DNA from: CAZQIO01 sp964593405
GTDB taxonomy: Bacteria > Patescibacteriota > Minisyncoccia > Minisyncoccales > GBS-2
Direction: 5' to 3'
Assembly (NCBI GenBank): GCA_964593405.1
Contig: CAZQIO010000012.1
Location: forward strand, 1 to 18,051
DNA: 18,051 bases
Positions 1 through 6,024 of this stretch are shown here, in pieces. The notes beneath the pieces are model-generated. The model worked only from the letters and a program-made list of their open reading frames with translations, was not told the DNA's origin and did not search any database. Numbering within the stretch: position 1 is the first letter of the stretch; every line of letters begins with the position of its first letter. A program made the translations under genes and the position numbers.

Positions 1-335
1 CCACTGGCGGCGACCACCCTCTCAGGCCACCTACCCGTCATCGGCTTGGTAGGCCATTACCCTACCAACTACCTGATAGGACGCGGGCCTCTCCCAGAGC
101 GGTTCCTTTTTAGGTTCCCTTTACTGGTTGGGAACTTCCCCCAACCAGACTATCGCGGATTAGCCGGGTTTCCCCGATTGTCCGCGTCTCTGGGGTGAGT
201 TACCCACGCGTTACTGCCCCGTTCGCCAGGTACCAAGACCTTGTGAGAAACCCCACAAGACCTTGGCCCTCTGACTTGCATGCCTTATCCACGCCGCCAC
301 GGTTCCGCCTGGACCAGGATCAAATCCTCAGAAAA
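1..335 (-). rRNA. rrs: 16S ribosomal RNA, 5' part (runs off the window)
   Basis: Small-subunit rRNA, core of the 30S subunit. Read on the minus strand, the sequence contains TTTGATCCTGG at the 5' end, then GGCGGCGTGGATAAGGCATGCAAGTC-like text (the region after E. coli position 40), GCGTGGGTAA, and GATGACGGGTAGGTGGCCTGAGAGGGTG-like conserved text near the window edge. Only about the first fifth of a normal 16S gene is present; the rest lies beyond position 1. The mature 5' end at about 335 is inferred by aligning helix 1 to E. coli (position 9 falls at 327). Helix 1 differs from the usual sequence by two base-pair swaps that keep pairing. The divergent sequence suggests Patescibacteria. The gene follows rpsP in the same direction and has its own promoter. 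Confidence 0.97.
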
Positions 336-431
336 AAGAGAGTACTCTTGCGGTCGGATCTTGAGTGACAATCCATATTAAATTTTATGGTGCTTTATTT
401 TTCACAACCCTTTTTCTTTTTCATACTTTCT

Positions 432-459
432 ATTTTAACCACTTAAAAATAATTGTCAA
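432..459 (-). promoter_or_regulatory. rRNA operon promoter, sigma70-like
   Basis: On the minus strand a perfect -35 TTGACA (454-459) is followed after 16 nt by a -10 TAAAAT (432-437). The predicted start is near 425, giving a leader of about 90 nt before mature 16S. The leader contains a 10-nt perfect palindrome, AGAGTACTCT (339-348), just upstream of the mature 5' end; whether it helps precursor processing is unknown. The promoter lies between the rpsP stop and the rRNA, so 16S can be transcribed independently of the upstream operon, although read-through is also possible because I see no terminator after rpsP. Confidence 0.7.
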
Positions 460-482
460 GACCTTTCAATTTTTGGAATTTT

Positions 483-791
483 TTATTTTTCTTCCTTTTT
501 TTCTTTCAACTCCTCTTTTTCTTTTGGCTTTTTGTGGACTGGAATTTTCTTTCCTTCGATAATTTTCTCTTTGACTAACAAATTGTGAACGCTTGGAGTA
601 GGCTTTGCCCCAACCGAAATCCAATACAAAATCCTTTCTTTTCTCAAAACTTTCTCTTTTGTTATTGGATTGTAAAAGCCAACTTCCTCAACAAAACGCC
701 CACCTCTTGGAGGATTTCTTTTGTCTGTCACTACTATTTTGAAGGCTGGTTGATTTTTTTTGCCAACTCTGAAAAATCTAATTTTGAGCAT
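483..791 (-). CDS. rpsP: 30S ribosomal protein bS16
   Basis: Structural protein of the small ribosomal subunit. The 102-residue product starts MLKIRFFRVGKKNQPAFKIV, followed by the family's RxPPRGGRFVEEVGFYNP block and a KPTxxVxNLL-like segment near residue 63, all typical of bS16. Its length is slightly above that of short S16 proteins because of a Lys/Glu-rich tail from about residue 86 onward, which is probably disordered. The ATG at 791 begins inside the last codons of rnc (14-nt overlap), so the two are translationally linked. It is the last protein gene of the rnhB-rpmF-nusB-rnc-rpsP operon and sits directly before the 16S promoter. There is no strong Shine-Dalgarno sequence; an AAAGG lies about 13 nt upstream. 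Confidence 0.97.
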   Translation of the reverse strand: MLKIRFFRVGKKNQPAFKIVVTDKRNPPRGGRFVEEVGFYNPITKEKVLRKERILYWISVGAKPTPSVHNLLVKEKIIEGKKIPVHKKPKEKEELKEKKEEK

Positions 792-1488
792 AGTTTTCCC
801 AACCTTTAATTTTTAAAGCCTTTTTTGCCGCCTCTTCTTCTGCTTCTTGTTTGGAAAAACCTTGTCCTGTTGCCACCAATTCCTCTCCCAAAAAAACTCC
901 AACCAAAAATTGCTTTGCATGGTCTGGCCCCCACTCTTTCAAGACTTTGTAAGTTGGAGTGATACCAACTCTTTCTTGAGCTTCTTCTTGAAATTTTGAT
1001 TTTGGATCTTTAAAAAGACCTTTTTCTAAAATTTCCGGTAGTTTTTTTTCAATCAAATTTTTTTCAACAAATTCTTGGCAGGCCTTAAGACCAGAATCTA
1101 AATAGATAGCGCCAATTAGGGCTTCAAAAGTGTTTGCCAAAATGTATTGTCTTGCCTTTCCCTCTTCTTTTGCCTCTCCTTTTGACAAAAGCAAAAAATC
1201 GTTAAAAGAAAGTTCTTTGGCTAAGCTTCCCAAAATTTTTGCATTAACCAAGGCCGCTCTCCAGTTTGTCAATTCTCCTTCTGATTTTTCAGGATATTTT
1301 CTGAAAAGATATTCTGTCACCACCAATTCCAAAACCGCATCGCCCAAAAATTCTAATCTTTCGTTGTGAGGCAAAGGAAATTCTGGATGCTCGTTCAAAT
1401 AAGACCTGTGGCAAAAGGCTTCTATTAACAAATTTTTATTTTTGAAATTTAAATTCAATTTTTTTTCAAGGACTGAAAAATCTTTCAT
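778..1488 (-). CDS. rnc: Ribonuclease III
   Basis: Double-strand-specific endoribonuclease that cuts rRNA precursors and structured mRNAs. The 236-residue protein has the N-terminal endonuclease domain with signature NERLEFLGDAVLE (residues 42-54); E43, E46 and D50 match the catalytic acidic residues, and a second acidic site is in NTFEALIGAIYLDSG, where the residue aligned with E. coli D114 is Asn while the Glu is kept. A dsRNA-binding domain follows (about residues 160-230, ending in the usual AEEEAAKKAL helix). Length is normal. The ATG overlaps the nusB stop as ATGA (1485-1488), and the 3' end overlaps rpsP. Its position just upstream of a 16S gene fits a role in processing that transcript, but this is inference. 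Confidence 0.97.
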   Translation of the reverse strand: MKDFSVLEKKLNLNFKNKNLLIEAFCHRSYLNEHPEFPLPHNERLEFLGDAVLELVVTEYLFRKYPEKSEGELTNWRAALVNAKILGSLAKELSFNDFLLLSKGEAKEEGKARQYILANTFEALIGAIYLDSGLKACQEFVEKNLIEKKLPEILEKGLFKDPKSKFQEEAQERVGITPTYKVLKEWGPDHAKQFLVGVFLGEELVATGQGFSKQEAEEEAAKKALKIKGWENYAQN

Positions 1489-1928
1489 TTTTCTTTTTCT
1501 TTCTCTTTTTCTTGTAAAATTCTGTAAACTGTCCCTAAAACTCCGTTGACAAACTTTCCAGAGGTTTCCCCACCAAAGCCCTTGGCCAATTCTATTGCTT
1601 CGTTAATTGCCACTTTTGGAGGGACGGCCTCTTTATCTCCAAAGAGCAATTCATAAATTCCAATCCTCAAAACGTTTCTGTCAACTATTGGCATTTGTTC
1701 TAGCGGCCAATGGGGAGCGGTTTTTCTAATGATTTCGTCAATTTCTTTCAAATGGGAAACTACCCCATTGACCAATTCCCAAACAAAGACTGCTTTTTCT
1801 TCCAGGCCGGGGCCAAATTCTTTAATGTTCCTTTCAACAATTTTGATCAAATCTGCTTTTTGGTTGTAAAAATCCCACTCGTAAAGGCTTTGCATTGCGA
1901 TCGATCGGCAAAGGTGCCTTGAACTCAT
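1485..1928 (-). CDS. nusB: Transcription antitermination factor NusB
   Basis: RNA-binding helical protein that, with NusE/S10, supports antitermination on rRNA transcripts. The 147-residue product has the family pattern: an N-terminal SRHLCRSIAMQSLYEWDF (RxxAxQxLYxxD type), a central PIVDRNVLRIGIYELLF, then VPPKVAINEAIELAKGFGGETSGKFVNGVLG, which is diagnostic of NusB. It ends in a repetitive Glu-Lys tail (EKEKEKEK) whose purine-rich DNA directly precedes the rnc start. Start and stop both overlap the neighbours by 4 nt as ATGA (with rpmF at 1925-1928, with rnc at 1485-1488), indicating tight translational coupling. Length is normal for the family. Confidence 0.96.
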   Translation of the reverse strand: MSSRHLCRSIAMQSLYEWDFYNQKADLIKIVERNIKEFGPGLEEKAVFVWELVNGVVSHLKEIDEIIRKTAPHWPLEQMPIVDRNVLRIGIYELLFGDKEAVPPKVAINEAIELAKGFGGETSGKFVNGVLGTVYRILQEKEKEKEK

Positions 1929-2125
1929 GATTTTTTGGATTTTTCTTTCTCTTCAATCTCTATTATTTTTTCTCCTTTGTAAAATCCACAAAAAGGACAG
2001 ACTTGATGGGGTAAAATAAAATTTTGGCAATTTTGACATTTTATCAATTTTGGCTCTTTCAAAAAAATGTGCATTCTCCTTCTCCCAACTTTTGATTTTG
2101 AATGTCTCTTTTTTGGTACAGCCAT
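1925..2125 (-). CDS. rpmF: 50S ribosomal protein bL32, zinc-ribbon form
   Basis: Small protein of the large ribosomal subunit. The 66-residue product starts MAVPKKRHSKSKVGRRRMH, the classic L32 N-terminus, and carries a four-cysteine zinc ribbon: C30/C33 (CQNC) and C43/C46 (CPFC). This is the zinc-binding version rather than the cysteine-free paralogue. A short charged tail (about residues 57-66) follows the ribbon. The ATG at 2125 was chosen because the motif begins there and AAAAAGG lies just upstream. A 9-nt gap separates it from rnhB, and its stop overlaps the nusB start by 4 nt. Confidence 0.96.
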   Translation of the reverse strand: MAVPKKRHSKSKVGRRRMHIFLKEPKLIKCQNCQNFILPHQVCPFCGFYKGEKIIEIEEKEKSKKS

Positions 2126-2134
2126 AAGCCTTTT

Positions 2135-2785
2135 TTAACAAATTTTCTTTTTTTCTTCAAGAATTTTGATTGGAAAAAAGCTCAACCTGTGAATTTTGCA
2201 GGGACCGTACTTTTTTAGAGCCATCAAGTGAAACTTTGTTAAGTAGCCTTTGTTTTTCTCAAAACCGTATTCTGGAAATTTTTTTGAAAAATCGATCATT
2301 ATTTTATCTCTAACAACTTTGGCAAAAATTGAAGCCAGAGCGCAAGAGAAAACTTTTTCATCCCCTTTTTTGACTGAAATTTGGGGAATTTTTAAATCCA
2401 ATTTAAAATTGCCATCTAAAATTAAAAAGTCGATTGTTTTTTCTTTAATTTTTGACTTTAAATTTTTCAGAGCCCTCTTCATTGCCAACTTTGTCGCCTC
2501 AAGAATGTTTAACCTGTCAATTTCTTTTGGTGAGGCCTTGCCGATTGCCCATTTAATTTTTTTGCTTTTCTTTGCTAAATTGAAAATTCTTTCTCTTTGT
2601 CGTGGGCTCAGTTTTTTTGAATCTCTCAAACCAGAAATTTTCAATTCAAAATCAGGGGAAATTGAAACGGCGGCAGCAACTACAGGCCCTGCTCCGCATC
2701 CCCTTCCTGCTTCATCCAAGCCCACAACTATTTTAGCCCCAGCTTTCCACAACTTTTTCTCTTTGGCAAAATTTGGTTTTTTCAT
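2135..2785 (-). CDS. rnhB: Ribonuclease HII
   Basis: Cuts the RNA strand of RNA-DNA hybrids and starts removal of misincorporated ribonucleotides. With the ATG at 2785 the protein has 216 residues. The family signature VVGLDEAGRG is at residues 20-29; D24 and E25, D124 (LILDGN) and D142 (KKGDEKV) match the four catalytic acidic residues, and the 18-residue gap between the last two fits the E. coli enzyme. DSKKLSPRQRE (55-65) and ASIFAKVVRD (151-160) are further family blocks. A longer reading from a GTG at 2809 adds eight residues, but a -10-like TAAAAT lies within those codons, so the ATG is preferred. First gene of the ribosome operon, divergent from dnaE. Confidence 0.93.
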   Translation of the reverse strand: MKKPNFAKEKKLWKAGAKIVVGLDEAGRGCGAGPVVAAAVSISPDFELKISGLRDSKKLSPRQRERIFNLAKKSKKIKWAIGKASPKEIDRLNILEATKLAMKRALKNLKSKIKEKTIDFLILDGNFKLDLKIPQISVKKGDEKVFSCALASIFAKVVRDKIMIDFSKKFPEYGFEKNKGYLTKFHLMALKKYGPCKIHRLSFFPIKILEEKKKIC

Positions 2786-2792
2786 TGATAAA

Positions 2793-2801
2793 ATTTTAAC
2801 A
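2793..2801 (-). promoter_or_regulatory. Putative extended -10 promoter of the rnhB operon
   Basis: Minus-strand TGTTAAAAT fits an extended -10 (TGn followed by TAAAAT, 2793-2798). No good -35 is found 16-18 nt upstream (TTCTAC at best). The predicted start near 2786 lies one base before the ATG at 2785, so the transcript would be leaderless or nearly so. The site lies next to the -35 of the opposing dnaE promoter, so polymerase binding at the two may interfere. Confidence 0.4.
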
Positions 2802-2802
2802 T

Positions 2803-2832
2803 TTGACACGAAAAAGTAGAAATTTTTAAAAT
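2803..2832 (+). promoter_or_regulatory. dnaE promoter, sigma70-like
   Basis: Perfect -35 TTGACA (2803-2808), 18-nt spacer, then -10 TAAAAT (2827-2832). The predicted start near 2839 leaves a leader of about 15 nt before the dnaE ATG at 2854, with no Shine-Dalgarno sequence in it. Confidence 0.6.
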
Positions 2833-2853
2833 GTATTAAGCTTTTTTAAAACT

Positions 2854-5800
2854 ATGAAGTTTACCCATTTACATTGCCATTCTCATTATTCTCTTTTGGA
2901 TGGTCTGCCAAAAATTGACGAAATTTTGGATTGGTGTCAAAAACTTGGGATGAATTCTGTGGCAATAACAGACCATGGTGCAATTTATGGAGCGGTTGAA
3001 TTTTTCAAAAAGGCAAAAGAAAGGGGTATAAAACCGATAATCGGAGCTGAGCTTTATTTGGCAATAGAGAGCAGATTTCAAAAAAGGCCAGGCATTGACG
3101 ACAAAAGATACCATATTGTTTTGTTAGTCAAAGATAAAATTGGCTACAAAAACTTAGTCAAATTGATAACAAAGTCTTATCTTGAGGGCTTCTATTACAA
3201 ACCAAGAATAGACGAAGAACTTTTAAAAGAACATTCTCAGGGATTGATTTGTCTTTCTGCCTGTTTGCAGGGGAAAATTCCCCAATTGATTTTGGCTAAA
3301 AAATTTGAACTGGCAGAAAAAACAGCTCTAACTTACCAAGAAATTTTTGGCAAGGAAAATTTTTATTTGGAAATTCAACACCATCCAAACATTAAAGAAC
3401 AAAAAATAGTCAATCAATATTTAATAGAAATTGCCAAAAAGCATTCGATTCCTTTAGTGGCCACAAACGATTGCCATTATTTGAGAAAAGAAGATGCAGA
3501 GGCCCAAGACATTTTAATGCTCATTAACACTGGAGCTGATCCAAACGACCCTGAAAGATTAACAATGAAAATGGATGATTTTTCGATGCGCTCTCCAAAA
3601 GAAATGATAGAGGCTTTCAAAGAAATTCCAGAGGCAATTGAAAACACTCAAAGAATAGTTGAACTTTGCAATTTTGAATTTGAACTTGGGAAATTAAAAC
3701 TGCCAAAATTTGAAACTCCAAACGGAAAATCCCCAACAGATTATTTGAGAGAACTTTGTCTTGAGGGGTTGAAAAAGAAGTTTGGAGAAAATCCACCAAA
3801 AGAGGTCAAAGAAAGAATGGAATATGAATTGGAAGTTATTGAAAAAACTGGTTTTTCCTCTTACTTTTTAATAGTCCAAGATTTTGTCAATTGGGCAAAG
3901 AACAACAAAATCGTTGTCGGTCCTGGTAGGGGCTCTGTTGGAGGATCTTTGGTTGCTTTTTTGTTGGGGATTACAGAAGTTGATCCTTTAAAATATGGGC
4001 TTTTGTTTGAGAGGTTTTTGAACCCAGAAAGGATTTCCCCACCAGACATTGATGTTGATTTTGGCGACCTAAGAAGGGATGAGGTGATTGAATATTTGAA
4101 AGAAAAATATGGACAAAATAGGGTTGCTCAAATTATCACTTTTGGAACGATGGCAGCTAGGGCGGTAGTCAGGGATGTGGGAAGGGCAATGGGTTTGCCT
4201 TACTCTTTTTGTGACAAAATAGCAAAACTAATTCCGGCTGGTTTAAAGCTTGATGAAGCTTTGGCAAAAGTTTTGGAATTGAGAGAGCTTTATGAAACGG
4301 ATGAAAGAGTCCAAAAGCTAATAGATTATGCTAAAAAATTGGAAGGTTGCGCCAGGCACGCTTCAAGACATGCCTGCGGAGTGGTAATTTCTTCAGAACC
4401 CCTAGACGAAATTGTCCCCTTGCAACATCCAACCCAAGATGACAATGCAATTGTCACTCAGTTTGAAATGAGATCGCTTGAAGATTTGGGACTTTTGAAA
4501 ATTGATATTTTGGGTTTGAAAAATTTAACCTTGATTGAAGAAACCTTAAAAAAAGTAAAAGCAATTTATGGCAAAGAGATAGAAATTGGAAAAATTCCTT
4601 TTGATGACAAAAAAACTTACAGAATTTTCCAAAAGGGAGAAACGGTTGGAGTCTTCCAGTTTGAATCTGAGGGAATGAGAAAGTGGCTAAAAAAATTAAA
4701 ACCAAGTTGCTTTGAGGATTTGGTAGCGATGATAGCTCTTTATAGGCCTGGACCGATGCAGTTTATTCAAGATTACATTGACGGAAAATTTAAAAGAAAA
4801 GAGATTAGCTATTTGCACCCAAAAATAGAACCAATTTTAAAAGAAACTTTTGGAATTCCAATATATCAAGAGCAACTAATGGAGATTGCCAAGGAATTGG
4901 CCGGATTTTCTTTGGGCGAGGCTGATATTTTGAGAAAGGCAATCGGAAAAAAAATGAAAGAACTTTTGGAAAAGTTGAAAGAAAAATTAATTTTGGGAAT
5001 GGCGCAAAGGGGAATTGAAGAAAGCGTGGCCAGAAAAATTTGGGAGTGGATTTTACCTTTTGGTTCTTATGGGTTTAACAAATCCCACTCGGTGGCTTAC
5101 GCTCAGATTGCCTATCAAACAGCCTATTTGAAAGCTCATTTCCCGGTTGAATTTATGGCCTCTCTGTTGACCACAGAACAAGCCGATGTTGAAAAGGTTG
5201 GGTTTTTAATCGAAGAATGCAAAAGAATGGGAATTGAAGTTTTGCCACCAGACATTAACGAAAGCTTTAAAAACTTTTCCGTTGTTCCAAACAAAAGACA
5301 AATTCGCTTTGGTTTGTTAGCAATAAAAAACGTCGGCAAAAATACAGTCGAGGCGATAGTTGAAGAAAGAAAAAGAGGCGGACCCTTTCTTTCTTTGGGA
5401 GATTTTTTAACGAGAATTAACCCAAAAGATTTAAACAAAAAATCTTTAGAGGCAATGATTAAAGCTGGAGTTTTTGATAAATTTGGAGAAAGAAACCAAC
5501 TCCTTTTTAATTTGGAAAAACTTTTAGATTTCAACAAAGAAAATTACAAAATGAGAATTTGTGGGCAAATGGGTCTATTTGGAAATTTTGGGCAAAGGGC
5601 GCCAGAGATTAAGCTGGAAAAAACAAAGCCGGCAACAAAAAGAGAAAAGTTAATTTGGGAAAAAGAACTTTTGGGTCTTTATGTTACGGCCCATCCTGCT
5701 GAGGATTTCAAAGAAGTCCTTGCAAAAAAGGCAATTCCCCTCTCTCAAATTTCTAAAGAAATGGTTGGGAAATTAGTGAGGGTTGGTGGAATAATTTCTG

Positions 5801-6024
5801 AAATAAAAAGAGTGATTACAAAAACTGGCTCTCAGATGTTTTTTACAAAAATTGAAGATGGCGAAGGGGCCATCGAGGTTGTTGTTTTCCCAAACGTTTT
5901 AATGAAAAATCAAAATTCGATTAGAGAGTATAGTGCTGTTTTGGTTTCAGGTCGGGTTGATATAAAAGATGGAGTTCCAAAAATAATTTGTGAGAACATT
6001 GAAGAAATTGTTGAAGAAATTTAA
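2854..6024 (+). CDS. dnaE: DNA polymerase III subunit alpha
   Basis: Replicative DNA polymerase. The 1056-residue protein is of DnaE type. The N-terminal PHP domain (about 1-270) begins HLHCHSHYSLLDG, with the HxH metal ligands and later ITDHG, GAEL and NDCHYL intact, unlike the degenerate E. coli copy, so it may be a metal-dependent proofreading nuclease. The polymerase core has PDIDVDFGD with D400 and D402, and a third acidic D551 in KIDILGL. A helix-hairpin-helix (GLLAIKNVGKNTVEAI), a clamp-binding-like QMGLF (905-909) and an OB fold (about 965-1050) follow. It stops just after the OB fold, so the tau-binding C-terminal domain of E. coli alpha is absent. The ATG is supported by the PHP motif at residue 5. 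Convergent with ftsK, sharing TTAA. Confidence 0.97.
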   Translation: MKFTHLHCHSHYSLLDGLPKIDEILDWCQKLGMNSVAITDHGAIYGAVEFFKKAKERGIKPIIGAELYLAIESRFQKRPGIDDKRYHIVLLVKDKIGYKNLVKLITKSYLEGFYYKPRIDEELLKEHSQGLICLSACLQGKIPQLILAKKFELAEKTALTYQEIFGKENFYLEIQHHPNIKEQKIVNQYLIEIAKKHSIPLVATNDCHYLRKEDAEAQDILMLINTGADPNDPERLTMKMDDFSMRSPKEMIEAFKEIPEAIENTQRIVELCNFEFELGKLKLPKFETPNGKSPTDYLRELCLEGLKKKFGENPPKEVKERMEYELEVIEKTGFSSYFLIVQDFVNWAKNNKIVVGPGRGSVGGSLVAFLLGITEVDPLKYGLLFERFLNPERISPPDIDVDFGDLRRDEVIEYLKEKYGQNRVAQIITFGTMAARAVVRDVGRAMGLPYSFCDKIAKLIPAGLKLDEALAKVLELRELYETDERVQKLIDYAKKLEGCARHASRHACGVVISSEPLDEIVPLQHPTQDDNAIVTQFEMRSLEDLGLLKIDILGLKNLTLIEETLKKVKAIYGKEIEIGKIPFDDKKTYRIFQKGETVGVFQFESEGMRKWLKKLKPSCFEDLVAMIALYRPGPMQFIQDYIDGKFKRKEISYLHPKIEPILKETFGIPIYQEQLMEIAKELAGFSLGEADILRKAIGKKMKELLEKLKEKLILGMAQRGIEESVARKIWEWILPFGSYGFNKSHSVAYAQIAYQTAYLKAHFPVEFMASLLTTEQADVEKVGFLIEECKRMGIEVLPPDINESFKNFSVVPNKRQIRFGLLAIKNVGKNTVEAIVEERKRGGPFLSLGDFLTRINPKDLNKKSLEAMIKAGVFDKFGERNQLLFNLEKLLDFNKENYKMRICGQMGLFGNFGQRAPEIKLEKTKPATKREKLIWEKELLGLYVTAHPAEDFKEVLAKKAIPLSQISKEMVGKLVRVGGIISEIKRVITKTGSQMFFTKIEDGEGAIEVVVFPNVLMKNQNSIREYSAVLVSGRVDIKDGVPKIICENIEEIVEEI

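Noticed and set aside
365..562. Phe/Leu-rich open frame across the 16S promoter region
   Set aside because: It arises from T-rich complement of the promoter, leader and the rpsP tail; it overlaps the promoter and the rpsP end on the other strand.
1953..2141. Second minus-strand frame overlapping rpmF
   Set aside because: Out of frame with the clear L32 protein, and no conserved features.
2786..2809. GTG start for rnhB adding eight residues
   Set aside because: The added codons contain a TAAAAT promoter box and the family match begins after the ATG at 2785. It is not excluded.
2250..2819. Long plus-strand open frame opposite rnhB (189 codons)
   Set aside because: It is antisense to a gene with clear RNase HII motifs; its composition mirrors the other strand and it shows no family pattern.
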